From Candidatus Tenderia electrophaga (GTDB lineage: Bacteria > Pseudomonadota > Gammaproteobacteria > Tenderiales > Tenderiaceae): a stretch of 64,000 bases of DNA. Positions 26,945 through 37,587 of this stretch are shown in pieces. Where the stretch lies: positions 1,612,001 to 1,676,000 of the forward strand of contig CP013099.1 of the NCBI GenBank assembly GCA_001447805.1. The letters are read 5' to 3'. Made by a program: the position numbers and the translations under genes. Position 1 is the stretch's first letter. Each line of letters starts with the position of its first letter. The notes below the pieces were generated by a model that was not told the DNA's origin, made no database searches, and saw only the letters and a program-made list of their open reading frames with translations.

Positions 26945-28720
26945 ATGCCCCACCGTAGTCACCTGTTTTCCCTGCGCATCGCCCATGCCCTGCGCGAGAG
27001 TTGCCTCAAGGTGCCTTATACGCCGCGGCGTCTGGCCAAGGATGTGGGGGCTGGCATCACGGTCGGGATTATCGCCATTCCCCTGGCCATGGCCCTGGCC
27101 ATCGCCAGCGGGGTGGCGCCCCAGCACGGTCTCTATACCGCCATGATCGCCGGTTTTGTCATCGCGCTCACCGGCGGGTCGCGCTACAGCGTCTCCGGTC
27201 CGACGGCGGCCTTCGTGGTGATCCTGTTTCCGGTGGCGCAGCAGTTCGGTCTGGGCGGTCTGCTGGTGGCCACCCTGATGGCGGGGCTGATGCTGGTGGG
27301 ATTTGCCGTAGGGCGCTTGGGCCGTTTGATCGAATACGTGCCCGAGCCGGTGACGCTGGGCTTTACCGGCGGCATCGCCATCGTCATCGCCACCCTGCAG
27401 GTGAGGGACTTATTCGGTCTGTCGCTGGCCGAGTATCCGGACAACTGGTTGGGCAAGATCGCCGCGCTGGGGATGGCCCTGCCCAGCGTCGATTGGGCCA
27501 CCACCTTGGTCGGCACGGCCACCTTGGCGGTCTTGCTGTACTGGCCGCGGCTGCGCCTGCCCCTGCCGGGCCATTTGGCCGCGCTGCTGGTGGGCGTGCT
27601 GGTCGCGCTGTTGCTGGCCCAGGCGGGGCATCCGGTGGAGACCATCGGCACGCGCTTCAGTTTCAGTCTGGCGGACGGCACGACGGGTCAAGGGATTCCG
27701 GCCATCCTACCCGAATGGGTCTGGCCTTGGCAGCAGCCGGGCCCGGATGGCCAGCCCATTGACTGGTCTTTGGCCACCTGGCAGGCGCTGCTGTCCGCCG
27801 CCTTTTCCATCGCCGTGCTGGGGGCCATCGAATCGCTGCTCTGCGCCGTGGTCCTGGACGGCATGACGGGGACGCGTCACAGCGCCAATAGCGAGTTGCT
27901 GGGCCAGGGCATCGGTAATCTGGTGGTGCCCTTTTTCGGCGGTATCACCGCCACCGCCGCCATTGCCCGTTCGGCCGCCAATGTGCGCGCCGGGGCTGAG
28001 TCACCGGTGGCGGCGCTGGTCCATGCCCTGGTGGTGATGGCGGCCCTATTGGCCTTGGCGGGGGTGCTCTCCTATCTGCCCATGGCCAGCCTGGCGGCGC
28101 TGTTGCTGATGGTGGCCTGGAACATGAGCGAGGCTCCCAAGGCGGCAGCGATCGTACGCAAGGCGCCGCTGGGCGATGTGCTGGTGCTGGGGGTGTGCCT
28201 GTCGCTGACGGTACTGTTCGACATGGTCATCGCCATCACCGCCGGCATCGTGCTGGCGGCGCTGCTGTTCATGCGCGAGATCTCGCACATGACCAAGGTC
28301 ACGGATACCACCGCCAGCACACGTCTCGGCCTGATCCGCGCTCAGTGGCTGCCGCTGCAGGACTTGGCGGTCTTTAAAGTCAACGGTCCGCTGTTTTTCG
28401 CTGCGGCGGAACGCATCTTCGCCGAGTTACTGGCACAGCTGGCGGACAAACGGGTGGTGGTGCTCAACCTGGAGGCGGTCACTGTGCTGGATGCGGGCGG
28501 CTTGTCGGCGCTGAGCAAGTTCATCGATGCTTGCGGCAAACGGGGGATCAAGCTGATCATCGCCAATCTCCAGTTCCAGCCGCTGCGGACCCTGGCCAAG
28601 GCCAAGATGGGGCCGGTTCGGGAGCGCCTGTTGTTCGCACCCACCCTGGACGAGGCGATCTGGTTCGTCCAGTCCGAGGCGGCCCTGCGCCAGGGCACGG
28701 CGCGTGCGTCAACGGAGTGA
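26945..28720 (+). CDS. SulP-family anion transporter with STAS domain
   Basis: A 591-residue inner-membrane transporter. About twelve helices (residues about 25-430) include the family segment [20 protein letters not shown] and [20 protein letters not shown] cytoplasmic STAS domain (about 450-560) contains [19 protein letters not shown], with the usual conserved aspartate. The substrate could be sulfate, bicarbonate or another anion; sequence alone does not decide, although the family's name suggests sulfate. GGAG lies 10 nt before the ATG. It overlaps the convergent nadB end by 12 bp. Confidence 0.92.
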   Translation: MPHRSHLFSLRIAHALRESCLKVPYTPRRLAKDVGAGITVGIIAIPLAMALAIASGVAPQHGLYTAMIAGFVIALTGGSRYSVSGPTAAFVVILFPVAQQFGLGGLLVATLMAGLMLVGFAVGRLGRLIEYVPEPVTLGFTGGIAIVIATLQVRDLFGLSLAEYPDNWLGKIAALGMALPSVDWATTLVGTATLAVLLYWPRLRLPLPGHLAALLVGVLVALLLAQAGHPVETIGTRFSFSLADGTTGQGIPAILPEWVWPWQQPGPDGQPIDWSLATWQALLSAAFSIAVLGAIESLLCAVVLDGMTGTRHSANSELLGQGIGNLVVPFFGGITATAAIARSAANVRAGAESPVAALVHALVVMAALLALAGVLSYLPMASLAALLLMVAWNMSEAPKAAAIVRKAPLGDVLVLGVCLSLTVLFDMVIAITAGIVLAALLFMREISHMTKVTDTTASTRLGLIRAQWLPLQDLAVFKVNGPLFFAAAERIFAELLAQLADKRVVVLNLEAVTVLDAGGLSALSKFIDACGKRGIKLIIANLQFQPLRTLAKAKMGPVRERLLFAPTLDEAIWFVQSEAALRQGTARASTE

Positions 28721-30319
28721 TTTGATTTCCGGTACTAAGATGGTGTTGTGCAGGTTACTGTCGTCCGGCGCGGGGTGGTCGCGGGTATAGTGCAGGCCGC
28801 GACTCTCCTTTCTATTGATGGCAGAGCGTACGATCAGCTCGGCCACCAATACCAAATTACGCAGTTCCAGTGAGTCGTTGTTGACCGTGTGGCTGGCGTA
28901 GTATTCGTCGATCTCTTTTTGCAGGATGCGGATACGTGCCAAGGCGCGCTGCAGACGTTTGTCGGTGCGCACGATGCCGACGTAGTCCCACATCACGCGC
29001 CGCAGTTCGTCCCAGTCGTGGGCGATGACGATCTCTTCCGGGGACTGGGTAACCCGACTGGCGTCCCACAGCGGCAGGGCCGGAGGTTGGTACGGTTGCT
29101 GCAGCCGTGCGGCGATGTCTTCGGCGGCCGCCTTGGCGAAGACCAGACACTCCAGCAGTGAGTTGCTGGCCATGCGGTTGGCGCCGTGCAGGCCGGTGAA
29201 GGCGGTTTCGCCGATACCGTAGAGACCAGCAAGGTCGGTCTGGCCGCACATGTCGGTCACGACGCCGCCGCAGGTATAATGGGCGGCGGGGACCACCGGG
29301 ATAGGTTCGCGGGTGATGTCGATGCCGAATTCCAGACAACGTGTGTAGACTGTCGGAAAATGGTTGCGGATGAAATCGGCCGGCTGGTGACTGATGTCCA
29401 AATAGACGCAGTCCAGGCCGAGACGTTTCATCTCGTGGTCGATGGCGCGGGCGACGATGTCGCGCGGTGCCAGTTCGGCCTGCGCATGAAACTTGGGCAT
29501 GAAGCGCGTGCCGTCCGGTAATTTCAGCAGCGCGCCTTCGCCACGCAGCGCTTCGGTAATCAGGAATGACTTGGCCTTGGGGTGATACAGGCAGGTCGGG
29601 TGAAACTGCACAAACTCCATGTTGGCGACGCGGCAGCCGGCGCGCCAGGCCATGGCGATGCCGTCGCCGGTGGAAACGTCCGGGTTGCTGGTGTAGAGAT
29701 ACACCTTGCCGGCACCGCCGGTGGCCAGTACGGTGAAACGGCTGGACAGGGTGAGTACCTGTTGCTTTACTTTATCCAGGACGTAGCAGCCCAGGCAAGT
29801 ATGATCGGGCTGGCCCAACTTGGCGGATGTAATCAGATCGATGGCGATGTGGTTTTCCAAAACGTCGACGTTGGGATGACGTTTGAGTTGCGCCACCAGG
29901 GTATTCTGAATCGCCTTGCCGGTGGCGTCGGCGGCATGGAGTACACGGCGGTGGCTGTGGCCGCCTTCGCGGGTTAAATGAAAATCGGTGCTACCGTCGG
30001 GCCGGGTTTCGCGGGTAAAATCAACGCCGCATTGCACCAGCCAATCGATGGCTTCACGACCGTGTTCGACGGTGTAGCGCACCACCTGGGGATCGCATAG
30101 GCCGGCACCGGCGCGGCGCGTGTCCTCGATGTGAGATTCGATGGAGTCTTTGGCGTCGAGCACTGCCGAGATGCCGCCCTGGGCGTAATAGGTCGCCCCC
30201 TCACGCAGTCGGTCCTTAGTGATGACGGCGATACTGGCGTTTTCGGCCAGGTGGAGGGCCAGGCTGAGACCGGCTGCTCCCCCGCCGATGATGACGGCGT
30301 CGTATTGTGACTGATTCAT
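28709..30319 (-). CDS. nadB: L-aspartate oxidase
   Basis: A 536-residue flavoenzyme that oxidises L-aspartate to iminoaspartate, the first step of de novo NAD synthesis. It has the N-terminal FAD motif [43 protein letters not shown]-type sequence, [21 protein letters not shown] and [12 protein letters not shown]. Length is normal (540 in E. coli). It is divergent from rpoE, an arrangement kept in many gammaproteobacteria. Confidence 0.97.
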   Translation of the reverse strand: MNQSQYDAVIIGGGAAGLSLALHLAENASIAVITKDRLREGATYYAQGGISAVLDAKDSIESHIEDTRRAGAGLCDPQVVRYTVEHGREAIDWLVQCGVDFTRETRPDGSTDFHLTREGGHSHRRVLHAADATGKAIQNTLVAQLKRHPNVDVLENHIAIDLITSAKLGQPDHTCLGCYVLDKVKQQVLTLSSRFTVLATGGAGKVYLYTSNPDVSTGDGIAMAWRAGCRVANMEFVQFHPTCLYHPKAKSFLITEALRGEGALLKLPDGTRFMPKFHAQAELAPRDIVARAIDHEMKRLGLDCVYLDISHQPADFIRNHFPTVYTRCLEFGIDITREPIPVVPAAHYTCGGVVTDMCGQTDLAGLYGIGETAFTGLHGANRMASNSLLECLVFAKAAAEDIAARLQQPYQPPALPLWDASRVTQSPEEIVIAHDWDELRRVMWDYVGIVRTDKRLQRALARIRILQKEIDEYYASHTVNNDSLELRNLVLVAELIVRSAINRKESRGLHYTRDHPAPDDSNLHNTILVPEIKSLR

Positions 30320-30391
30320 ATTCGGGTTAATGTGATAAGGGAAATAGTTTCAATTACTTATCATATAATACCGGTTTTTTGAAGTTGTACT

Positions 30392-30418
30392 GAACCCTGG
30401 AGAGACGAGACGGTCTAT
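30392..30418 (+). promoter_or_regulatory. Possible sigma-E-type promoter before rpoE
   Basis: GAACCC and TCTAT are separated by 16 bp, resembling the GAACTT-N16-TCTGA pattern of autoregulated rpoE/algU promoters, with two mismatches. A housekeeping -10-like TATAAT also occurs at 30364-30369, but without a clear -35. Confidence 0.35.
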
Positions 30419-30454
30419 TCGTTGACTAAATGAAGACTAACAATAACAACATGG

Positions 30455-31036
30455 ATGGTCCGCATGGGTGATCACAAAGCGGACCAGGCGCTGGTCGAGC
30501 GTGTGCAGGGAGGGGATAAGGCCGCCTTCGATTTGCTGGTTCTCAAGTATCAGCATAAGGTGGTGAATTTAATTTCACGCTATGTGCATGATTCGGCGGA
30601 GGTTTACGATGTGGCGCAGGAAGCCTTTATCAAGGCCTACCGGGCCTTGCCGAACTTTAGAGGTGATAGTGCTTTCTATACATGGTTATATAGAATAGCC
30701 ATCAATACGGCCAAGAATCATCTGGTGGCCCAGGGTCGGCGTCCACCGAAGACCGATATCGATGTGGAAGACGCGGAACAATACGGCAGCAACGATGATC
30801 TAAGGGAGTACGAAACGCCCGAGGGTATGATGCAGAAGAGCGAAATCGAGCGGGTGGTGGTGGACACCATTGAGAACCTGCCAGAAGATCTGCGTACCGC
30901 CATCACCTTGCGTGAACTCGAAGGTTTGAGTTACGAAGAGATCGCCCAAGCCATGGGATGTCCAGTCGGGACGGTTCGCTCAAGGATTTTTCGGGCGCGT
31001 GAGGCGATCCAGAAACAATTGAAACCACTGTTGTAG
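30455..31036 (+). CDS. rpoE: RNA polymerase sigma factor RpoE (AlgU)
   Basis: A 193-residue ECF sigma factor for envelope stress. Region 2 includes KYQHKVVNLISRYVHD and EAFIKAYRALPNFRGDSAFY (promoter melting and -10 recognition), region 4 includes LREYETPEG-like linker, ELEGLSYEEIAQAMGCPVGT and RSRIFRAREAI. It heads rpoE-rseA-rseB-rseC-mucD. The start is either ATG 30455 or ATG 30464; neither has a strong ribosome site. Confidence 0.96.
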   Translation: MVRMGDHKADQALVERVQGGDKAAFDLLVLKYQHKVVNLISRYVHDSAEVYDVAQEAFIKAYRALPNFRGDSAFYTWLYRIAINTAKNHLVAQGRRPPKTDIDVEDAEQYGSNDDLREYETPEGMMQKSEIERVVVDTIENLPEDLRTAITLRELEGLSYEEIAQAMGCPVGTVRSRIFRAREAIQKQLKPLL

Positions 31037-31063
31037 TATACATACATTAAGCGGACGGGTTAT

Positions 31064-31678
31064 ATGGCGAAGGACAATATGAACGAAGAAATTTCGGCAT
31101 TAATGGATGGCGAAGTCGACCACCAAAGGATGCAGCAACTGATACGCGAACTGCGTAACCAATCCGATGGTCGCGATTGTTGGGCCCAATATCATCTCAT
31201 CGGTGATGCCCTGCGCAACAACCTCCCGCCCCATATCGATCGAAGTTTTGTCAACAATATTAGTCAAGCCATCGCCAGCGAAGATTTGCCCGCTCCCGTC
31301 GCTCCCCGGCCTGCGCCGCAAACTAAACCCAAACGCCCCGCCGTCGCCGGTCCCTGGGGTGGTTTCGCCCTGGCCGCGTCCGTTGCCGCGGTGGCCTATT
31401 TAGGCGTCGGGCTGATTACCCAGGAAGATCAAGGCGCCGCTCCCCGCGTGGCTGTCACCGCCCCGGCGGCGCCGGTGGCCCCTCTGGCTCAGACCCTGCC
31501 CGCCGACGATATCAGGACCGTGCAAGGGCAGCAGTGGAACGTGGCCCAGCCGGCTGTTGAATCGAGGCTGAACAATTACCTTTACAGTCATCGGAATGTG
31601 GCCGGTTCGACGGCGATGAGCCCCGTGGTGTTGCCGAATGCCCGCCTTGTCGTTACTCAGCCGCCTCGTGGTGAGTAA
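31064..31678 (+). CDS. rseA: Anti-sigma-E factor RseA (MucA)
   Basis: A 204-residue single-pass inner-membrane protein that holds RpoE until cleaved by DegS and RseP. The cytoplasmic sigma-binding domain has EISALMDGEVDHQRMQQLI and CWAQYHLIGDALRNNLPP. A membrane helix follows (about residues 98-117), then an Ala/Pro-rich periplasmic part. The start may be ATG 31064 or ATG 31079, the latter with AAGGAC 4 nt upstream. It lies 27 bp after rpoE. Confidence 0.92.
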   Translation: MAKDNMNEEISALMDGEVDHQRMQQLIRELRNQSDGRDCWAQYHLIGDALRNNLPPHIDRSFVNNISQAIASEDLPAPVAPRPAPQTKPKRPAVAGPWGGFALAASVAAVAYLGVGLITQEDQGAAPRVAVTAPAAPVAPLAQTLPADDIRTVQGQQWNVAQPAVESRLNNYLYSHRNVAGSTAMSPVVLPNARLVVTQPPRGE

Positions 31679-31686
31679 CGAACAGT

Positions 31687-32664
31687 ATGTTGTTTAATCG
31701 CAGTGCCAAGCCACCCCGCCCGCGCAGTGCGACTCCAAACTTAACCCCGGGCCCGCGTCGCAGCGCCGCCGTAGCGCTGATGTCAGCCATCTTGTTTGGC
31801 ATCGGGCTTGTGTTTGGCGCTCAGACCGTCTCAGCCGGCCAGCAATCCCCCCAACAGTGGCTGGAAAAGATGTCTGCGGCCATGCAGGAGCTGAGCTACC
31901 AGGGCGTGTTTGTGTATCGTCGCGACGCCGAGCTGGCGGCCATGAAAGTGACCCACATCGTCGACCAGCACGGTGCGCGGGAACTATTGGAAACCTTGAC
32001 GGGCGAGCCGCGTCGGGAAGTGCGGAGCGCCCCCCTGGCCGGTGACGACAAGGCCGCCATACCGCAGCTGGGTAAAATCGATCGCTATTACACGCTTGAG
32101 TTGATGGGAGAGGATCGCACTGCCGGCCTAGACACCAAGGTGGTGTCGGTGGTGCCCAAGGATGAGTACCGTTACGGTTACCGATTGTGGCTGGATCAAA
32201 CGACCGGTTTGCTGTTGAAATCGGATTTGTTGGCCCGGGACGGTTCTATTTTGGAGCAGGTGATGTTCACCTCGCTGGAAGTGATTGAGCCGGAGGCGCT
32301 GGAAAACGTATCGCCCCCGCACGAAAGAGAACACTCCGGTCACACCTCGAACAAGCCGCAGAGCGAGTTGCCGTGGACTGTGGAAAAGCTGCCCAGCGGT
32401 TTCGAGTTGCTGGAATCACAGCCGGTCGTCAATCACGGCGATGTGTTGCACCTGGTGTACAGTGACGGTCTCGCGTCTGTTTCAGTATTCGTCGAGAGCG
32501 CCAAGTCGGAAGGTGAGGCGTTTGTAGGTGTGTCGCGCATGGGCGCCGTCAACGCCTATGGCGCGGTGCAGAACGGTTACCAGCTCACCGTGGTCGGCGA
32601 AGTGCCTGAAATTACGGTCAAGACCATGGGGCGCTCACTTAAACACAAAGGATCGGCGCAATGA
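31687..32664 (+). CDS. rseB: Sigma-E regulatory protein RseB (MucB)
   Basis: A 325-residue periplasmic protein with a hydrophobic signal segment (about residues 27-52). The MucB/RseB fold includes AMQELSYQGVFVYRRD, EPRREVRS-type, YRYGYRLWLDQTTGLLLKSD and, in the C-terminal domain, LPSGFELLESQ. RseB binds RseA and shields it from DegS, and senses mislocalised lipoproteins or LPS. Its stop overlaps the rseC start by 4 bp. Confidence 0.93.
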   Translation: MLFNRSAKPPRPRSATPNLTPGPRRSAAVALMSAILFGIGLVFGAQTVSAGQQSPQQWLEKMSAAMQELSYQGVFVYRRDAELAAMKVTHIVDQHGARELLETLTGEPRREVRSAPLAGDDKAAIPQLGKIDRYYTLELMGEDRTAGLDTKVVSVVPKDEYRYGYRLWLDQTTGLLLKSDLLARDGSILEQVMFTSLEVIEPEALENVSPPHEREHSGHTSNKPQSELPWTVEKLPSGFELLESQPVVNHGDVLHLVYSDGLASVSVFVESAKSEGEAFVGVSRMGAVNAYGAVQNGYQLTVVGEVPEITVKTMGRSLKHKGSAQ

Positions 32665-33146
32665 TCGAGGAAAGCGGCCAAGTCATTTCCCGCGAGGGTG
32701 ATTATGCCTGGGTGGAAACGGAACGCAAGAGTACGTGTTCCAGTTGCGCGGCCAACAAGGGTTGCGGCACCGGCGTGATTTCAAAATTCTACAGCGGTCG
32801 TTTCAGCCGCGTGAAGGCCTTGAACACGGTGAACGCATCTGTCGGCGATCGGGTGGTGCTGGGGTTGGCGGAAGACGCCTTGGTGCGCGGCTCGCTGGCC
32901 GTTTACGGTTTGCCCCTGTTAAGCTTGATGGTGATGGCCCTGCTCGGCAGTGCCGTCGCCGATGAAGTGGGCCTGCAGCAGGCCGACGGCCTGACCGCCG
33001 TATTCGGACTCGCTGGTTTGTTATTCGGCTTTTATCTGGTCCGGTCGTTCAGTCACAGGATTGCCGCCGATACTCGTTATCAGCCGGTGATTTTGCGGCA
33101 CTGTAATGAATTTCCCACCGAGACGCTTGTCAATATTCCACGCTAA
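32661..33146 (+). CDS. rseC: Sigma-E regulatory protein RseC (MucC)
   Basis: A 161-residue inner-membrane protein. Cysteines C25-C28 and C35 in TCSSCAANKGCGTG give the family's candidate metal or redox site, and two helices follow (about residues 76-96 and 107-125). RseC has a mild role in sigma-E control and in reduction of SoxR in E. coli. It is coupled to rseB. Confidence 0.9.
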   Translation: MIEESGQVISREGDYAWVETERKSTCSSCAANKGCGTGVISKFYSGRFSRVKALNTVNASVGDRVVLGLAEDALVRGSLAVYGLPLLSLMVMALLGSAVADEVGLQQADGLTAVFGLAGLLFGFYLVRSFSHRIAADTRYQPVILRHCNEFPTETLVNIPR

Positions 33147-33189
33147 GCAACAAATCAAGCATTAAGGCTTCAATACAAGGAGAGAGGCA

Positions 33190-34632
33190 TTGAACGTAAG
33201 AACGAAATCGGTCGCCGTGATCTACGCATTGGTATTGATCCTGGTTGGCGTCATGCCCGGTATCAGCAACGCCGCCCAGCTGCCTGATTTTACCTCGGTG
33301 GTGGAAGACAGCAGCGCCGCCGTGGTCAACATCAGCACCACGCAAAAGGTCAAACATGAGCGCCGCGGCTTTCCTCATGGCATGCCCAATTTTCCCGAGG
33401 GTACGCCATTTGATGAATTCTTCCGCCGCTTTTTCGATGAAGAGCAGCGTGGTCCGGGCGGTCAAATACCGCGCGAGTATGACGCACACTCGCTCGGCTC
33501 CGGTTTTATCATTTCCAAGGACGGCTATATTCTCACCAATTATCATGTCATTCGTGACGCTGATGAGATCATTGTGCGGCTCAGCGATCGCCGTGAGCTG
33601 GAAGCGGAAGTGATCGGCAGCGACCCGCGCAGCGACGTGGCCGTGCTCAAGGTCGAGGCCGAAGACCTGCCCGTGGTGAAGATCGGCGACTCCGGCAAAC
33701 TTAAAGTGGGCGAATGGGTATTGGCCATTGGTTCACCCTTCGATTTCGATCACACCGTGACCGCCGGGATCGTCAGCGCCGTGGGTCGCAGTCTGCCGAA
33801 TGAAAATTACGTCCCCTTCATCCAGACCGACGTGGCCATCAACCCGGGTAATTCCGGCGGGCCGCTGTTCAACATGGACGGTGAGGTGGTGGGTGTGAAC
33901 GCCCAGATCTACAGCCGTACCGGCGGTTTCATGGGCTTGTCGTTCACCATCCCCATCGACTTGGCAATGGACGTGGTCAAGCAACTGAAGGATGTGGGGC
34001 ATGTCACCCGCGGTTGGTTGGGTGTGCTGATCCAGGATGTCACCCGCGAGCTGGCCGAGTCCTTTGACATGGACAAGCCGGTAGGGGCTTTGGTCTCGCA
34101 GGTGTTGCCCGACAGCCCGGCGCAGGCGGCCGGATTTGAAGTCGGCGATATCATCACCGAATTCAACGGTAGGAAGGTGCAGACCTCGGCCGCGCTGCCG
34201 CCCATGGTCGGTGTCACCCCGGTGGACGAAGAAGTGCCGGTCAAGGTGATACGCAACGGCAAGGTCAAGACCTTGAAGGTGACCATCGGCGAATTGCCCA
34301 GCGACGAAGAGATTCAGGCCTCCACCACCGAGCCGGGCAGCGCCAACGATACACGTCTGAATGTGGATGTCGCCGACCTGAACGACGAGCAGCGTGAGGA
34401 ATTGGGTTTGAAGGGCAAAGGCGTATTGGTGACCGAGGTAAAATCCGGTCCTGCCCATGACGCCGGCATTCGCCAGGGTGATGTGATCGTCATGATCAAT
34501 AACCAGAACATCAAGGATGCCGAACACTTCCGCGAAGTGGCCGAAGACCTGCCCAGCGCCAAGCCGGTGGCGGTACTGGTGCAGCGCCGCGACGGGCCGG
34601 TATTCCTCGCGTTAAAATTGCCCAGCGAATAA
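33190..34632 (+). CDS. mucD: Periplasmic serine protease of the Do family (MucD/DegP)
   Basis: A 480-residue secreted protease/chaperone. The signal peptide spans about 1-28 (ending ISNA). The catalytic triad is H119 (NYHVIRD), D149 (RSDVAVLKV) and S222 (NPGNSGGPLF). Two PDZ domains follow (about 265-360 and 385-475). It degrades misfolded envelope proteins. TTG at 33190 is used as start, backed by AAGGAGAGAGG. Being last in rpoE-rseABC-mucD links it to the sigma-E regulon. It ends with a strong terminator. Confidence 0.96.
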   Translation: MNVRTKSVAVIYALVLILVGVMPGISNAAQLPDFTSVVEDSSAAVVNISTTQKVKHERRGFPHGMPNFPEGTPFDEFFRRFFDEEQRGPGGQIPREYDAHSLGSGFIISKDGYILTNYHVIRDADEIIVRLSDRRELEAEVIGSDPRSDVAVLKVEAEDLPVVKIGDSGKLKVGEWVLAIGSPFDFDHTVTAGIVSAVGRSLPNENYVPFIQTDVAINPGNSGGPLFNMDGEVVGVNAQIYSRTGGFMGLSFTIPIDLAMDVVKQLKDVGHVTRGWLGVLIQDVTRELAESFDMDKPVGALVSQVLPDSPAQAAGFEVGDIITEFNGRKVQTSAALPPMVGVTPVDEEVPVKVIRNGKVKTLKVTIGELPSDEEIQASTTEPGSANDTRLNVDVADLNDEQREELGLKGKGVLVTEVKSGPAHDAGIRQGDVIVMINNQNIKDAEHFREVAEDLPSAKPVAVLVQRRDGPVFLALKLPSE

Positions 34633-34951
34633 TTTCGCCGGGCAGGGTTGATGGACAAGGGGCTGAACACTCAGCCCCTTGTTTTTTTGTTCAAGGCCGG
34701 TGCTTTTTTGACCGCCTTGCTGCGCGACGGGTCAATGTACGCTTTCCCACGGCCGGAGTGCTCGATATAGTGTCGACGATGTGTGTGCGCTCATCGATCG
34801 CGCCCGCCAGACATGCCACTCCCTTGAGCCGCCTCGCGACGGGCGGTGGTGAGAAATGCGGGCTGGGTTTATGCGGGGACCGAAATTCGCTAGAATTGCG
34901 CTCCAAAATCAATGCCATCGTGGTCATTGACCTGATGAAGTCAAAAACTTA
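34633..34951. other. 319-bp gap before lepA
   Basis: Holds the mucD terminator (34657-34688). The rest has no credible gene; short frames on both strands are arginine-rich shadows. A possible -10 (TAGAAT, 34892-34897) precedes lepA but lacks a convincing -35. Confidence 0.5.
34657..34688 (+). terminator. Strong intrinsic terminator of the rpoE-mucD operon
   Basis: AAGGGGCTGA and TCAGCCCCTT form a perfect 10-bp stem with loop ACAC, followed by GTTTTTTT. Confidence 0.93.
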
Positions 34952-36745
34952 ATGAAGCACATCCGAAACTTTTCCATCATTGCGCACATCGACCACGGCA
35001 AATCTACCCTGGCTGACCGCATTATCCAGATCTGCGGCGGCTTGACCGAACGCGAAATGGCCGAACAGGTGCTCGATTCCATGGATCTGGAGCGGGAGCG
35101 GGGCATTACCATCAAGGCCCAGAGCGTCACGCTTAACTACAGCGCAGCGGATGGCCAGACCTACCAGCTGAATTTTATCGATACCCCGGGACACGTGGAT
35201 TTTTCCTATGAGGTGTCGCGCTCACTGGCGGCCTGTGAAGGGGCTTTGTTGGTGGTGGACGCCTCCCAGGGGGTGGAGGCCCAGAGCGTGGCCAATTGCT
35301 ATACCGCCTTCGATCAGGGGCTGGAAGTGATGCCGGTGCTGAACAAGATCGATCTGCCGGCGGCCGATCCCGAGCGCGTCATCAAGGAGATTGAGAACGT
35401 CATCGGTATCGAGGCGGTGGACGCCCCGCGTGTCAGCGCCAAGACCGGTCTGGGGGTGGATCATCTGCTGGAAGCGCTGGTCAAGCGCATTCCGCCGCCC
35501 GAGGGCGATCCCGAGGCGCCCCTGCAGGCGCTGATTGTCGACTCCTGGTTCGACAGCTATGTGGGGGTGGTCTCCCTGGTGCGGATCATGAACGGCACGC
35601 TGCGCCAAAAGGATAAAGTAGTGGTGATGTCCACCGGGGTTCAGCATCAGGTGGATCATGTGGGTGTGTTCTCACCCAAGCGGCTGGACACCGAGGTGCT
35701 GAGGGCCGGCGAGGTGGGGTATATGATCGCCGGCATCAAGGACATCTACGGCGCGCCGGTGGGGGATACCATCACCTCGGCCAAAAATTCCGCCAGCCAA
35801 GCCCTGCCCGGCTTCAAAGAGGTGCAACCGCGCGTCTTCGCCGGCCTGTTCCCCATCAGTTCCGATGACTACGAAGACATGCGCGAGGCCCTGTCCAAAC
35901 TCAAGCTCAATGACTCGGCCCTGTTTTACGAGCCCGAGACCTCGTCGGCGCTGGGCTTCGGCTTCCGCTGCGGTTTTCTCGGCATGTTGCACATGGAGAT
36001 CGTGCAGGAGCGCCTGGAGCGGGAATACGACCTGGACCTGATCACCACCGCGCCGACGGTGGTCTATGAAGTGGAAACCACCAAGGGTGAGGTGGTCAAC
36101 GTCGACAACCCGGCCAAGCTGCCCGAATTGAGCAACATCGCCGAGATCCGCGAGCCCATTATCGAGGCCAATATCCTGCTGCCCCAGGAGTACCTGGGCA
36201 ATGTCATCGGCCTGTGTGTCGAGAAGCGGGGGGTGCAGAAAAATATGCAATATACCGGCAGCCAGGTGGCGTTGACCTACGAACTGCCGTTAAACGAAGT
36301 GGTATTGGATTTTTTCGACCGTTTGAAATCGGTATCGCGCGGTTTCGCCTCGCTGGATTACGAGCTGAAGCGCTATCAGCCCAGTAATCTGGTCAAACTG
36401 GATATTCTGATCGGCGGTGAGGTGGTCGACGCACTGGCCATGATTGTGCATCGCGACAAGGCCGATGGGCAGGGCCGCGCCCTGGTCGAACGCATGAAAG
36501 AACTGATTCCGAGACAGATGTTCGATGTCGCCCTGCAGGCCGCCATCGGTAATAAGATCATCGCCCGCAGTACCGTCAAGGCCCTGCGCAAGAATGTCAC
36601 CGCCAAGTGTTACGGCGGTGACGTAAGCCGCAAGCGCAAACTGCTGGAAAAACAAAAAGAGGGTAAGAAGCGCATGAAGTCGATAGGCAAGGTGGATATC
36701 CCCCAGGAGGCCTTTCTGGCGGTGCTGGACGTAGGTAAAAAGTAG
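34952..36745 (+). CDS. lepA: Elongation factor 4 (LepA)
   Basis: A 597-residue translational GTPase that acts on stalled or mistranslocated ribosomes. G1 is [14 protein letters not shown]2/G3 [10 protein letters not shown] and DTPGHVDF, G4 NKID. The LepA-specific C-terminal domain (about 490-597) includes [19 protein letters not shown] near the end. It lies directly before lepB, the lepAB arrangement typical of gammaproteobacteria; lepB starts on the base after the stop. Confidence 0.98.
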   Translation: MKHIRNFSIIAHIDHGKSTLADRIIQICGGLTEREMAEQVLDSMDLERERGITIKAQSVTLNYSAADGQTYQLNFIDTPGHVDFSYEVSRSLAACEGALLVVDASQGVEAQSVANCYTAFDQGLEVMPVLNKIDLPAADPERVIKEIENVIGIEAVDAPRVSAKTGLGVDHLLEALVKRIPPPEGDPEAPLQALIVDSWFDSYVGVVSLVRIMNGTLRQKDKVVVMSTGVQHQVDHVGVFSPKRLDTEVLRAGEVGYMIAGIKDIYGAPVGDTITSAKNSASQALPGFKEVQPRVFAGLFPISSDDYEDMREALSKLKLNDSALFYEPETSSALGFGFRCGFLGMLHMEIVQERLEREYDLDLITTAPTVVYEVETTKGEVVNVDNPAKLPELSNIAEIREPIIEANILLPQEYLGNVIGLCVEKRGVQKNMQYTGSQVALTYELPLNEVVLDFFDRLKSVSRGFASLDYELKRYQPSNLVKLDILIGGEVVDALAMIVHRDKADGQGRALVERMKELIPRQMFDVALQAAIGNKIIARSTVKALRKNVTAKCYGGDVSRKRKLLEKQKEGKKRMKSIGKVDIPQEAFLAVLDVGKK

Positions 36746-37567
36746 ATGAATTTTGATTTTGCAACCGTAATGGTGGTGGCGGTGGTGATCACGGGCGCGC
36801 TCTGGGCCTTGGACGTTTGGCTTTGGCGACCGAAGCGCCGGCAGGCCGCCGAACGCCTGAAACAGCAGGGCGTGGAAGAGAAGGTGATCACCAACACCAT
36901 CAAAGAACCGGTGTTGGTGGAATATGCCCGTTCCTTTTTTCCGGTGATCCTGGCGGTGCTGGTGCTGCGCTCGTTCCTGGTGGAGCCGTTTCGCATTCCC
37001 TCCGGTTCCATGATGCCCACCCTGCTGTCCGGCGATTTTATTCTGGTGAACAAATTCGCTTACGGTATCCGCTTGCCCGTGGTCAACACCAAGATCATCG
37101 AACTGGATCAGCCGGAGCGCGGTGACGTGGTGGTGTTTCGTTATCCCGAGGATCCCTCGGTGGACTATATAAAGCGCGTAGTCGGGTTGCCCGGCGACAC
37201 CATCAGCTATTTCGGCAAGCAGATTTATGTCAACGGCGAGTTGGCCAAACAGACCAGCCTTGGACCGTATATCGCCACCGGTGAGGGCGGCTATATGACC
37301 GGCGCCGACCTGCGCCTGGAACAGCTCGACGCAGTGGAACACAAGATCCTGGTGGTCAAGGGGCGTCCCTCGAAAGAGGGCGAGTACGTCGTTCCCGAGG
37401 GGCATTATTTTGTCATGGGCGATAACCGTGATAATAGTAACGACAGCCGGGTATGGGGCTTTGTGCCGGATGAGAATCTGGTTGGCAGGGCCTTCATGAT
37501 CTGGATGAACTGGGACGGCGTTCAGGACCGGGTATCCTGGGAACGCATCGGCACCATAATCGACTAA
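36746..37567 (+). CDS. lepB: Signal peptidase I
   Basis: A 273-residue inner-membrane protease that removes signal peptides from secreted proteins. Membrane helices lie at about 5-25 and 62-79. The catalytic serine is S88 in PSGSMMPTL and the general-base lysine K143 in YIKRVVGLPGD. Box E (GHYFVMGDNRDNSNDSR) is intact. It follows lepA without a gap and is followed by the DUF4845 gene after 20 bp. Confidence 0.97.
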   Translation: MNFDFATVMVVAVVITGALWALDVWLWRPKRRQAAERLKQQGVEEKVITNTIKEPVLVEYARSFFPVILAVLVLRSFLVEPFRIPSGSMMPTLLSGDFILVNKFAYGIRLPVVNTKIIELDQPERGDVVVFRYPEDPSVDYIKRVVGLPGDTISYFGKQIYVNGELAKQTSLGPYIATGEGGYMTGADLRLEQLDAVEHKILVVKGRPSKEGEYVVPEGHYFVMGDNRDNSNDSRVWGFVPDENLVGRAFMIWMNWDGVQDRVSWERIGTIID

Positions 37568-37587
37568 TCGTAGCTCGGGGTAAAAAT

